A stretch of DNA of 64,000 nucleotides from Kutzneria sp. CA-103260 (GTDB lineage: Bacteria; Actinomycetota; Actinomycetes; Mycobacteriales; Pseudonocardiaceae). How positions within the stretch are numbered: position 1 is the first letter of the stretch; each line of letters begins with the position of its first letter. A program made the position numbers and the translations under genes. Shown one piece after another: positions 27,000 to 34,277 of the stretch. Location: assembly GCF_018263855.1 (NCBI RefSeq), contig NZ_CP073318.1, forward strand, positions 310,001 through 374,000, given 5' to 3'. A model generated the notes under the pieces. It was not told where the DNA came from, made no database searches, and was given only the letters and a program-made list of their open reading frames with translations.

Positions 27000-28460
27000 C
27001 AGGACGCGCAGCTTGTCGGCGCCATCGCGGAAGGCGACCGGCAGGGGTGGGCTGAGCTCTACGAGAGGTACGCCGACCCCCTCTACACCTACTGTGTCTC
27101 ACAGTTGCAGGATCGGGACGCCGCCGCCGACGTCCTGCACGACACCCTGATCGTCGCGGCCGAGCGGGTGGCCCAGCTGCGCGATCCGGAGCGGCTGCGC
27201 CCCTGGCTGTACGCGATCGCCCGCAACGAGTGCCACCGCCGCCGGCGGGGCCACCGCCGGCTGGTCGCCCTCGAAGAGGCCGGTGACCTGCCGGACTCCG
27301 CCGAGGACGTGGACAGCGGTCTGCGGCTGGACGAGCTGCGCCGCCTGGTCCACGACACCGTGGAGGGGCTCAATCCCAGCGAGCGGGAGGTCCTGCAGCT
27401 GGCCGGGCAGCATGGCCTGAGCGGCGTGGATCTGGCCGCGGCGCTGGACGTCTCGGTCAACCACGCCAACGCTTTGCTGTCGCGGGCCCGGCAGCAGTTC
27501 GAGAAGTCCCTGTCGGCGCTGATCGTGGCCCGCACCGGCCGCGAGGCCTGCGCCGTGCTGGACGACCTGCTGCACGGCTGGGATGGTCGGATGACTCCCT
27601 TGCTACGCAAGCGAATCGCGCGGCACATCGACGCCTGCGAGACGTGCGGGGAGAACAAGCGGCGGCGGGTCAACGCCAAGCAGTTGCTGGCCCTGATCCC
27701 GCTGCTGGCCGCCGGCGGCGAGATCACCGACAAGGTGAGCGAGGAGAACGCCGACCCGGAGCTGGTCAGCTACCGACAGGGGCTGGCGGAGCGGGCCGGG
27801 CCGTACCGGCGGGACGGCTTCCCGGTCGGGCAGACGCGGTGGCGGCGGCCGCCGTGGATCACCATCGCCGCGGTGGCCGCGCTGCTGCTGATGCTGGGCG
27901 TGTACGCCCTCGTCCCGCATGCGGCCGATCGGCGCGAGGCCCTGCCTCCGACGCCGACCACCACCACGGCCGGAACGTTACCCGTGACCGTACCGGTGTC
28001 TGTGCCCTCAACAACGACCACCGACCCGACGACAACCGTCACGACGACGACCACGAGGATCGTCGTGCTGCCGCCCAGGACTGTTGTCGTCACTACAACA
28101 ACGACAACGACGCCGCCGTCGAGCAGCCAGCCGCCGTCCTCGTCGAGCCAGCCGCCGACGTCGACGAGCAGCCGACCGCCGGCCGGCACGTTCGGTGTCA
28201 CGCCGCCCCGGATCGACCTGACCGGTGGCAAGCAGGCCGTGACGCTGTCGGCCAAGGGTGCGGCGCTGTCGTGGGGATCGACCAGCTCCGACAAGAACGT
28301 AACTGTGACACCGTTATCCGGCAGCATCGCGGCCGACCGCTCGGTTGCCGTCACCATCGCCCTGACCGCGCCGGACAACAGCGGCCACGCCACCGTGACG
28401 TTCACCGCCAGCAACGGCCAGGCCGTCACCGTCAGTGTCACGTGGACCGTCATCTCGTGA
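26997..28460 (+). CDS. Sigma-70 family (ECF) factor fused to anti-sigma-like zinc motif, membrane helix and external Ig-like domain
   Basis: 487 residues, far longer than a normal 180-200-residue ECF sigma factor. Region 2 is about 5-85 (DPLYTYCVSQLQDRDAAADV, LRPWLYAIARNECHRR), and region 4 about 115-175 (LNPSEREVLQLAGQHGLSG). Then comes an H-x3-C-x2-C motif (H210, C214, C217) as in zinc anti-sigma domains, a membrane helix about 287-308, a Thr/Pro/Ser-rich stalk about 318-395 and an Ig-like beta domain about 397-487. The sigma part would face the cytosol and the C-terminus the outside, so release or a conformational signal across the membrane is implied. Fused ECF factors are known in actinobacteria; this one's target is unknown. 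Confidence 0.88.
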   Translation: MQDAQLVGAIAEGDRQGWAELYERYADPLYTYCVSQLQDRDAAADVLHDTLIVAAERVAQLRDPERLRPWLYAIARNECHRRRRGHRRLVALEEAGDLPDSAEDVDSGLRLDELRRLVHDTVEGLNPSEREVLQLAGQHGLSGVDLAAALDVSVNHANALLSRARQQFEKSLSALIVARTGREACAVLDDLLHGWDGRMTPLLRKRIARHIDACETCGENKRRRVNAKQLLALIPLLAAGGEITDKVSEENADPELVSYRQGLAERAGPYRRDGFPVGQTRWRRPPWITIAAVAALLLMLGVYALVPHAADRREALPPTPTTTTAGTLPVTVPVSVPSTTTTDPTTTVTTTTTRIVVLPPRTVVVTTTTTTTPPSSSQPPSSSSQPPTSTSSRPPAGTFGVTPPRIDLTGGKQAVTLSAKGAALSWGSTSSDKNVTVTPLSGSIAADRSVAVTIALTAPDNSGHATVTFTASNGQAVTVSVTWTVIS

Positions 28461-28578
28461 CCCAGCGAAGTCGCCCAAATTTTCTCGGAAAAAGTTGTTG
28501 TTCCAGGTTCTCCAGGGGTCTCCCAGCTTCGGGTGCTCACTCCTGTGAGCGTCCGGCCTAGCGAAGGAGACATTCGAG

Positions 28579-29232
28579 ATGGAAATCGACACGGCGGCGA
28601 CCACGCTGACCCGGGTGCCGGTGCTCGTGCGGGCCACGGACCCGATCCTGCAGGGCGGCGTCGCCGTCACGCTGCGAACCCGGCCCGAGGTCCGGCTGGT
28701 GGACGAGGACAGCGAGGAGGCTAGATCGGCGGTGGTGTTCGTGGTCGCCGACCGCCTCGACGACCAGGCCGTGCGGCTGTTGCGCACGCTGCAGTGCGGC
28801 GGCCACACCAAGATCGCGCTGATCGCCGGCCAGATCGACGACAACGAGATCCTCACCGCGGTGGAGAACGGCGTCTGCGCGGTGGCCCGCCGCAGCGAGA
28901 TCAGCGCCGACGCGTTGGTGCGGCTGGCCCAGGCGGTCGCCACCGGCGACGGCGCGCTGCCGCCCGACCTGCTCGGCCGCCTGCTGGACCGGGTCGCCCG
29001 GCTGCAGCGCAACGTGCTGGAGCCGCGCGGCCTGCACCTGGGCGGCACCTCCGCCCGGGAGATCGAGGTGCTGCGGCTGGTCGCGGAAGGCTTCTCCACC
29101 AAGGAGATCGCCGAGCAGCTGTGCTACTCGCAGCGCACCGTGAAGGCGATCATGCACGACATCACCAACCGGTTCCACCTGCGCAACCGGCCGCACGCGG
29201 TGGCGTACGCGCTGCGGGAGGGTCTGATCTGA
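28579..29232 (+). CDS. LuxR-type regulator with degenerate receiver, at the CIS border
   Basis: 217 residues. The N-terminal half has the length of a receiver but lacks the paired acidic residues and the conserved Lys; D58 at the end of the third strand is the only candidate phospho site, so ordinary phosphotransfer is doubtful. The C-terminal LuxR helix-turn-helix is intact (TSAREIEVLRLVAEGFSTKE, then RTVKAIMHDITNRF, about 150-205). GGAGAC precedes the ATG. The 118-base upstream gap is AT-richer than its surroundings. Its position beside the CIS genes makes it a candidate CIS regulator; LuxR-type genes border known Streptomyces CIS loci as I recall. Confidence 0.85.
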   Translation: MEIDTAATTLTRVPVLVRATDPILQGGVAVTLRTRPEVRLVDEDSEEARSAVVFVVADRLDDQAVRLLRTLQCGGHTKIALIAGQIDDNEILTAVENGVCAVARRSEISADALVRLAQAVATGDGALPPDLLGRLLDRVARLQRNVLEPRGLHLGGTSAREIEVLRLVAEGFSTKEIAEQLCYSQRTVKAIMHDITNRFHLRNRPHAVAYALREGLI

Positions 29233-29246
29233 GTGGTCCGGCGGAG

Positions 29247-29273
29247 AAGGGGCGGCGCGGACGGCCGCCCCTT
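29247..29273. terminator. Hairpin terminator after the LuxR-type gene
   Basis: AAGGGGCGGC (29247-29256) pairs perfectly with GCCGCCCCTT (29264-29273) around a 7-base loop, 14 bases after the stop. Confidence 0.7.
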
Positions 29274-29283
29274 CAGTCACCAC

Positions 29284-29312
29284 GGTTTGAGCGTCTTCAA
29301 GACCCGCAAACC
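29284..29312. terminator. Second hairpin between convergent genes, carrying a repeated GTCTTCAAGACC motif
   Basis: Bases 29284-29297 pair with 29299-29312 at 12 of 14 positions around one unpaired base. The core GTCTTCAAGACCCGCAAAC is closely related to two copies at 34145 and 34230. It lies downstream of the minus CIS operon. Confidence 0.5.
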
Positions 29313-29348
29313 CCCGGCCGAGTCGTCGCTGACGACCACAAACCCCGG

Positions 29349-29999
29349 TCAGTGCCAGTACCCCGATCCGGTGCCCACCACTTCGGCGTTGTAGTGCTGG
29401 TTGAAGCTGACCAGGTGGGAGAAGAACCCGTTCAGCGTCACGTTGAGCTGGAACGGCAGCGCCGCGATCGGCCCGGAGTTGGCGTCGCCGCGGTTCATCG
29501 CGTGGTTGGGCACGGTCACCCGCACGTCCACGGAGAAGTCCGGCGGCAGGTAGTTGACCTGGATCCACGGCGCGACGTAGTCCAGGTAGCGGCCGACGCC
29601 GTTGTGGCTGGCGCCGTAGTAGAAGGAGACGCCGACCAGGAAGTCGTAGTCGGCCTGCCACACCCGCCACCACTCGCTGGAGGCCTTCCAGTGCAGGCTG
29701 ATGTTGCCCGGCTCGCTGGCCCAGCCGGTCAGCGCCATCGGGTCCACCCCGGCCGGCACCGCGTTGGCGTACTCGGTGGCGTTGATGGTGGCGGTGTTGT
29801 GCATCAGTTCGATCACCGTCTTGCCCACGTTGACGATGCTGTCGACGACGCCGGCGGCGCCCTCCCCGCCGATGGTGTCGGCGGCCGGGCCGGTGCCGGC
29901 CAGCTGGTCGCTGGCCGTGTAGCTGGCGAAGCCGCCGGCGTCGGCCTGCAGCGCCTGCTCGAACTGGTCCTGGCTGACCTGTGGTGTGGTGTCGGTCAT
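29349..29999 (-). CDS. Unknown protein, last gene of the minus CIS operon (candidate cargo)
   Basis: 216 residues from ATG 29999 with GGAGAG upstream. I recognise no family. There is no signal peptide or membrane helix. The N-terminal 80 residues are small-residue-rich and helical in character (AADTIGGEGAAGVVDSIVNV); the C-terminal half is aromatic and beta-rich, with YYGASHNGVGRYLDYV, PNHAMNRGDANSGP and the end GTGSGYWH. It starts 11 bases after the C70 protease gene and shares its operon with the tail terminator and PAAR tip, so it may be cargo, a partner of the protease or an immunity protein. Reported as unknown. Confidence 0.7.
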   Translation of the reverse strand: MTDTTPQVSQDQFEQALQADAGGFASYTASDQLAGTGPAADTIGGEGAAGVVDSIVNVGKTVIELMHNTATINATEYANAVPAGVDPMALTGWASEPGNISLHWKASSEWWRVWQADYDFLVGVSFYYGASHNGVGRYLDYVAPWIQVNYLPPDFSVDVRVTVPNHAMNRGDANSGPIAALPFQLNVTLNGFFSHLVSFNQHYNAEVVGTGSGYWH

Positions 30000-30010
30000 C
30001 GGTGTCTCTC

Positions 30011-30472
30011 CTAGCGGGTCGCGAAGATGTTGGCGCGCGAGTTCGCGCCCAGCTCGAACGATCGCTCGAACGTGTCGTAGTCCAGTTGCAGCGGACCGTG
30101 GATCGGGTCGTTGTAGTACATCCAGGTGCCGGCGGTGGTGCCGTCCGACCAGATGCCGTAGAGCACCACGGCGTGGCTGACGTGCCCGCCGCCCTGCTTG
30201 ATCACGATCCACAGTGGACCGTGGTCGGTCAGTTCGGTCACCCAGTACGAGGGCAGCCCGCAGGCCGGGTAGACCTCCCGCACACCCCAGTGCAGGGCGA
30301 TCGGCTCGATCCGGTCCCAGGTCATGGCCACGTCCCGGTACTCGCCGAGCACGCTGTCCAGGTCGGAGCCGGCCAGCATGGCGATGCCGGCGGCCCAGCA
30401 GCTGGTGTTGTCGTGCTGGTAGACCATGCCGACGGTCTCGCTGTGGCTGAACGGTTCCCAGGGCTCTGTCAT
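30011..30472 (-). CDS. Papain-like cysteine protease (C70/AvrRpt2-like), candidate CIS effector
   Basis: 153 residues, essentially one catalytic domain. Oxyanion Q19, nucleophile C25 in NTSCWAAGIAMLAG, general base H100 in GGGHVSHAVVLYG and the third residue D122 in YYNDPIHG are all in place, matching the papain-like family typified by AvrRpt2. No signal peptide, so it would be loaded into a particle or act inside the cell. It lies between the PAAR tip gene and the unknown 216-residue gene, 1 base from PAAR, a position typical of CIS effectors. Whether it is a toxin or a particle-maturation protease is not decided by sequence. Confidence 0.82.
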   Translation of the reverse strand: MTEPWEPFSHSETVGMVYQHDNTSCWAAGIAMLAGSDLDSVLGEYRDVAMTWDRIEPIALHWGVREVYPACGLPSYWVTELTDHGPLWIVIKQGGGHVSHAVVLYGIWSDGTTAGTWMYYNDPIHGPLQLDYDTFERSFELGANSRANIFATR

Positions 30473-30473
30473 G

Positions 30474-30866
30474 TCAACCGCCGATCATCACGGTGCCCGC
30501 GCCGACGATGGAGCTCGTCGGGGCCGGGGCGGGGTCGTTGCAGGTGGTCACCGGGTCCCCGACGCGGGCGGCCGGCTTGTTGTTGATCAGGACCGTGCCG
30601 CTGCCCTGGGTCACCGTGCCCTGGTTGGTCGGCGGCACCTGGAAAGGGCCGCCCTGCGGCACGTGCGGCGGCGAGTTGGTGGCCGTGCTGCCCACGGTCG
30701 CCGCCGGCATGCCGCCGATCACAACGTTGGTGCTGCACCCGCCGGTGATGGTGCCGGCGAAGGGACTGGGCAGCGGAGTCGGCACCGGACCGCCGGGGGA
30801 GGGGATCATGAAGATGTGGGTGTCCGTGCCGACGACCTGGTCTCCTTGTTTGGCGCCGGGGCTCAT
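30474..30866 (-). CDS. PAAR-domain spike tip protein
   Basis: 130 residues. Repeated short strands with PAAR-type turns: GTDTHIFMIPSPGGPVPTPL, NVVIGGMPAATVGS, VLINNKPAARVGDPV and the end GAGTVMIGG. PAAR proteins sharpen the VgrG-like spike (Afp10 role) and often bind effectors. It overlaps the DUF4255 gene by one base and is followed immediately by the C70 protease gene. Confidence 0.9.
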   Translation of the reverse strand: MSPGAKQGDQVVGTDTHIFMIPSPGGPVPTPLPSPFAGTITGGCSTNVVIGGMPAATVGSTATNSPPHVPQGGPFQVPPTNQGTVTQGSGTVLINNKPAARVGDPVTTCNDPAPAPTSSIVGAGTVMIGG

Positions 30867-31408
30867 CAGGCCTCCTCGATCCGCTTGCGGGCCCAGTGTT
30901 TCGCGTTGGCCGGGGGGACCAGCGGCCGCACCGTTCTGGCCACCGCCATATGCATCTCGTCGGCCGGCTTGGCCAGGTCGGTGTCGATCGGCGGCGTGTA
31001 CGCGGCGTTCACCGTGAGCACAAAACCGGCCCGCGGCGGGAAACCCCGTTCACACGGCAGGGAATCGGCCAGCCGCAGTTCGTAGGCCAGGCCGGTGTCC
31101 TCGTCGGTCAGGGCGATCAACGCCCGCCCGAGCAGGTCGTGCTCGGTCTCGGGATCGGCGGCGTGGGCCTGGACCACATAGGACAGTTCGTAACGGCGGG
31201 TCGGCGGCCGCCGGCCGAGCAGCGTGCCGTCCGCGTCCCGCACGTCGTCCCAGCCGGCCGACCGGCCCCGCGTGTCGTCCCGCAACCCGAACAGGGTCAG
31301 CGAGACCGCGGCGAGCGGTTCGGTCGGGACACCAAGCAGAACGGCGGTGCCGTCGGGCAGCCGTTTCCGCAACAGGTCGCACAGGGCCTGGTCGACGGTG
31401 GCAATCAC
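30866..31408 (-). CDS. DUF4255 tail terminator/cap protein (Afp16/Pvc16-like)
   Basis: 180 residues from GTG 31408. The N-terminal pattern IATVDQALCDLLRKRLPDGT, the central GWDDVRDADGTLLGRRPPTR with RYELSYVVQAHA, and LTVNAAYTPPID are those of DUF4255, the family of Afp16-type sheath/tube terminators. It should cap the distal end of the inner tube. First gene of the minus operon, divergent from the sheath gene with 182 bases between. Confidence 0.9.
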   Translation of the reverse strand: MIATVDQALCDLLRKRLPDGTAVLLGVPTEPLAAVSLTLFGLRDDTRGRSAGWDDVRDADGTLLGRRPPTRRYELSYVVQAHAADPETEHDLLGRALIALTDEDTGLAYELRLADSLPCERGFPPRAGFVLTVNAAYTPPIDTDLAKPADEMHMAVARTVRPLVPPANAKHWARKRIEEA

Positions 31409-31478
31409 AGCACCGAGTGTCCGTGGCCGATCCCGCCGATCGCAGTGGCGGACAGGCGTCCCTTTGGCCCCGAGCCGT

Positions 31479-31492
31479 TCGCCCCTAGGTGC
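31479..31492. promoter_or_regulatory. Shared CIS promoter motif, copy 1
   Basis: TCGCCCCTAGGTGC in the gap between DUF4255 and sheath genes, 70 bases upstream of the DUF4255 GTG and 98 before the sheath ATG. The identical 14-mer recurs at 47920, 69 bases upstream of another minus-strand gene. It contains the rare CTAG. Confidence 0.6.
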
Positions 31493-31528
31493 AGCCCCGG
31501 TCGCCTTTAGTCCCGCACCGCGGTCGCT

Positions 31529-31541
31529 GGGAACGCTTCCC
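31529..31541. promoter_or_regulatory. Dyad GGGAACGCTTCCC upstream of the sheath gene
   Basis: A perfect 5-base inverted repeat around CGC, 49 bases before the sheath ATG. A possible operator or promoter-proximal element; nothing further can be said. Confidence 0.35.
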
Positions 31542-31590
31542 GCGATTGGTCACGATGGCGTGGTCGCCAGTGTCAGTCAGGGAGGGCCCG

Positions 31591-33096
31591 ATGCCAAGCA
31601 GCTACCTCGCGCCCGGCGTGTACATGGAGGAAGTGTCATCGGGCTCGAGGCCGATCGAGGCCGTCGGGACCGCGGTCGCCGCCTTCGTCGGATTCGCCGA
31701 GAAGGGGCCGGTCGACGAGCCGGTCCTGGTCACCAGCTGGACCCAGTTCAAGCGGTCGTTCGGCGACTTCGTGCCGGGCTACTACCTCGCGCACGCCGTC
31801 TACGGCTACTTCCTCAACGGCGGCGGCACCGCCTATGTGGTGCGGGTCGGAGGAACTTCCGGCGACACCGCGCCGATCGCCGAGCTGCCGTCCGCAGTGG
31901 ACGGTCGGGTCGCGCTCACCGTGTCGGCCCGCCAGCCCGAGCTGACCGGGATCAGCGTCGAGGTGCAGCCGGCCGGCGAACCCGCCGACGACACGTTCAA
32001 GCTGGTGGTGAAGCAGGGCGGGCAGCCGGTCGAGACCTTCGACAACGTGACCACCCGGCGCGGCGCCAACAACGTCGTCACCGTGGTGCGCCAGCAGTCC
32101 AAGCTGATCACCGTCGAGGACACCAAGGGCAAGGCGCTGGCCGTGCCGCAGGCGGGCGAGGTGGCCCTGCCCGGCGGGGCCGCGGACGTGGTGTCCGCCG
32201 GCGACTACGTCGGGGACTCGGCCGACCGCACCGGCTTCGGCGGCCTGGAGGCCATCGACAACGTCACCATGCTGTGCGTGCCCGACCTGATGGCCGCATA
32301 CCAGCAGGGCAGGATCTCGCTGGACGACGTCAAGGCCGTGCAGCTGGCCATGATCGCGCACTGCGAGCTGATGGCCGACCGCGTGGCCATCCTGGACACC
32401 CCGCCCGGCCTGAACGCCCAGCGTGTCAAGGAATGGCGGATGGACTTCACCGGCTACGACTCCAAGTACGCGGCCATGTACTGGCCGTGGGTCAAGGTCG
32501 CCGACCCGGTGGCCGGCAAGCAGGTCTTCGTGCCGCCCAGCGGGCACATGGCCGGCATCTGGGCCCGCAACGACGCCAACCGCGGCGTGCACAAGGCCCC
32601 GGCCAACGAGGTCGTGCGCGGCGCGGTGACGCTGGAGCTGAACATCACCAAGGGGGAACACGACACCCTCAACCCGGTGGCCGTCAACTGCATCCGGGCG
32701 TTCCCCGGGCAGGGCATCCGGGTGTGGGGCGCGCGCACGCTGTCCAGCGACCCGGAGTGGCGCTACCTCAACGTGCGGCGGCTGTTCAACTACGTGGAGA
32801 AGTCCATTCTCCAGGGCACCAACTGGGTCGTGTTCGAGCCCAACGACCCGAAGCTGTGGGACTCGGTCAAGCGCACCATCACCATGTTCCTGCGCCGGGT
32901 GTGGCGGGACGGGGCGCTGTTCGGGCGCACGCCGGCCGAGGCGTTCTTCGTCAAGTGCGACGAGGAGAACAACCCGCCGGAGAGCCGCGACGCCGGCATC
33001 CTCGTCGTGGAGCTGGGCATCGCCCCGGTCAAGCCGGCCGAGTTCGTGGTGTTCCGCATTTCCCAGTTCTCCGAGGGCGCTTCGCTCGAAGAGTAG
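31591..33096 (+). CDS. Contractile injection system tail sheath protein
   Basis: 501 residues from ATG 31591 with GGGAGGG upstream. The start SSYLAPGVYMEEVSSGSRPI and AFVGFAEKGPVDEPVLVTSW are the standard sheath N-terminus, and the C-terminal part ends with the conserved WVVFEPNDPKLWDSVKRTI, FLRRVW and EFVVFRISQ segments of phage-type sheaths. It polymerises around the tube and contracts to drive injection. Only one sheath gene is present, unlike the three in Afp/PVC, as in Streptomyces CIS. First gene of the main structural operon. Confidence 0.96.
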   Translation: MPSSYLAPGVYMEEVSSGSRPIEAVGTAVAAFVGFAEKGPVDEPVLVTSWTQFKRSFGDFVPGYYLAHAVYGYFLNGGGTAYVVRVGGTSGDTAPIAELPSAVDGRVALTVSARQPELTGISVEVQPAGEPADDTFKLVVKQGGQPVETFDNVTTRRGANNVVTVVRQQSKLITVEDTKGKALAVPQAGEVALPGGAADVVSAGDYVGDSADRTGFGGLEAIDNVTMLCVPDLMAAYQQGRISLDDVKAVQLAMIAHCELMADRVAILDTPPGLNAQRVKEWRMDFTGYDSKYAAMYWPWVKVADPVAGKQVFVPPSGHMAGIWARNDANRGVHKAPANEVVRGAVTLELNITKGEHDTLNPVAVNCIRAFPGQGIRVWGARTLSSDPEWRYLNVRRLFNYVEKSILQGTNWVVFEPNDPKLWDSVKRTITMFLRRVWRDGALFGRTPAEAFFVKCDEENNPPESRDAGILVVELGIAPVKPAEFVVFRISQFSEGASLEE

Positions 33097-33129
33097 TCCC
33101 CCCGAACCGTCCACCAAGGAGATACGACG

Positions 33130-33591
33130 ATGCCCTCCGGACTCGGTCCCAACCAGCCGAGCGACGCGCTCACCGCGGCCCGCTTCTCCATCACCATCGA
33201 CGGCTACGAGATCGCCTCGTTCGCCGAGCTGCTCGGCATCACCACCGAGGTCGAGGCGGTCGAGCTGATGGAGTCTACCGACAAGGCCGTGGTGCTCAAG
33301 AAGCTGCCCGGCAAGACCAAGCCGCCGACCCTGGTCCTCAAGCGCGGCAAGAACTCCAGCATGGAGCTGTGGGCGTGGCACGAGGCCGTGCTCAACGGCG
33401 ACATCGTGGCCGCCCGCAAGAGCTGCTCGCTGGTCATGTACTCCACCGACGGCAAGCCCGTGGCCCGCTACCACCTCGAGCACGCGTGGCCGTCCAAGCT
33501 GGAGATCGGTGGCCTCAAGGCCGGCGCCAGCGAGGTGCTGATGGAGACCGTGACGTTGGTGTGCGAGCACATCCAGCGGGTCGCGCCGTGA
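33130..33591 (+). CDS. CIS inner tube protein (Afp1/gp19-like)
   Basis: 153 residues. T4 gp19-like tube fold: FSITIDGYEIASFAELLGIT at the N-terminus, LPGKTKPPTLVLKRGKNSSM in the middle, and YHLEHAWPSKLEIGGLKAGA near the C-terminus. Stacks as hexameric rings inside the sheath. Located 33 bases after the sheath gene; its stop overlaps the next gene by 4 bases (GTGA). Confidence 0.95.
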   Translation: MPSGLGPNQPSDALTAARFSITIDGYEIASFAELLGITTEVEAVELMESTDKAVVLKKLPGKTKPPTLVLKRGKNSSMELWAWHEAVLNGDIVAARKSCSLVMYSTDGKPVARYHLEHAWPSKLEIGGLKAGASEVLMETVTLVCEHIQRVAP

Positions 33592-33977
33592 CCGCCGTGC
33601 AGGAGACCTTGCGCACCGAGTACCCGTTCACCCTGCCCCGCGGCTACGTCGACGAGAACGGCCGGGTGCACCGCAGCGGGATCATGCGCCTGGCCACCGC
33701 CCGCGACGAGATCACCACCCAGGCCGACCAGCGCTCCAAGCAGAACCCGGCGTATCTCACGGTTCTGCTGCTGGAGCGCACGGTCACCGAGCTCGGCGAG
33801 CTGTCCGCCGTGGACACGTTCGTTATCGAGAACCTGTTCGCCTCGGACCTGGCGTTCCTCCAGGACCTGTACCGCCGGATCAACCAGGACGGCCACACCG
33901 AGGTCGCCGTGAGCTGCCCGCACTGCGGCAAGGACTTCGGGGTTGACATCGCCGGTGATGCGCCGGGGGGATCCTGA
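33588..33977 (+). CDS. Baseplate-hub/tail assembly chaperone-like protein (T4 gp26-type), zero-frame product
   Basis: 129 residues from GTG 33588, overlapping the tube stop. The PFTLPRGYVDENGRVHRSGI opening followed by RLATARDEITTQ and the helical TVLLLERTVTELG segment match the small T4-baseplate-hub assembly family that follows the tube gene in many CIS loci. A CPHCG pair near the C-terminus may bind zinc with other ligands. The last codons contain the heptamer G GGG GGA (33965-33971) just before the TGA at 33975, in a 19-base window where the -1 frame is open into the DUF6760 sequence. Confidence 0.82.
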   Translation: MTAVQETLRTEYPFTLPRGYVDENGRVHRSGIMRLATARDEITTQADQRSKQNPAYLTVLLLERTVTELGELSAVDTFVIENLFASDLAFLQDLYRRINQDGHTEVAVSCPHCGKDFGVDIAGDAPGGS

Positions 33978-34141
33978 CGTGCGCGGCTGACCGGATCTGG
34001 GAGGAAGTCGCGTACGTGGCCTACTACCTGCACTGGACCTTCGCGTCGATCCTCGACCTGGAGCATCCCGTGCGGCAGCGGATGATCGCCGAGATCGGCA
34101 GGATCCACACCCAGCTGGCCGACCAGAACGCCGGAGTCTGA
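33959..34141 (+). CDS. DUF6760-like small CIS protein, probably made by frameshift fusion
   Basis: The -1 frame is open from 33959 to the TGA at 34139. The sequence contains RIWEEVAYVAYYLHW followed by ILDLEHPVRQRMIAEIG, the pattern of the short DUF6760 proteins found after the hub-assembly gene in CIS loci. There is no ATG, GTG or TTG until a GTG at 34016, inside the conserved core. That GTG does have GGGAGGAAG 8 bases before it, so a 41-residue product starting there is the main alternative to frameshifting. A fused product would be about 180 residues. Either way the segment is conserved and coding. Confidence 0.7.
   Translation, partial: CAGGILTCAADRIWEEVAYVAYYLHWTFASILDLEHPVRQRMIAEIGRIHTQLADQNAGV
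33965..34017 (+). promoter_or_regulatory. Putative -1 ribosomal frameshift signal
   Basis: Slippery heptamer G GGG GGA at 33965-33971 in the zero frame, a 5-base spacer, then a 9-base-pair stem (33977-33985 with 34009-34017, one G-U) with a 23-base loop. A -1 slip would bypass the TGA at 33975 and fuse the assembly protein to the DUF6760 segment. The layout parallels tail-assembly-chaperone frameshifts of phages such as lambda G/GT. Confidence 0.5.
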
Positions 34142-34260
34142 GGGTCTCCAAGACCCACAAACTCCGTCGTGAGACACCGGTGACGACTACAAACCCCGAC
34201 CGTGTTTGGGGCGGTTGGCGACCCGATTCCGGGTGGTTTGTAGGTCTTGGAGACACCCAA
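34142..34260. repeat. Inverted-repeat element inside the CIS operon (MITE-like)
   Basis: The arms start with GTCTCCAAGACCCACAAAC at 34145-34163 and end with its near-complement (18 of 19) about 34230-34253, immediately before the DUF4157 ribosome site. Each arm also folds alone (34142-34147 with 34151-34156). A relative of the same motif sits at 29292 beyond the minus operon. It interrupts an otherwise tightly packed operon; it may be a small mobile element or an attenuator. Confidence 0.5.
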
Positions 34261-34277
34261 ACAGGGAGGAGGGGCGG

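Noticed and set aside
31636..33570. 644-codon minus-strand frame opposite sheath and tube genes
   Set aside because: Antisense to two highly conserved structural genes.
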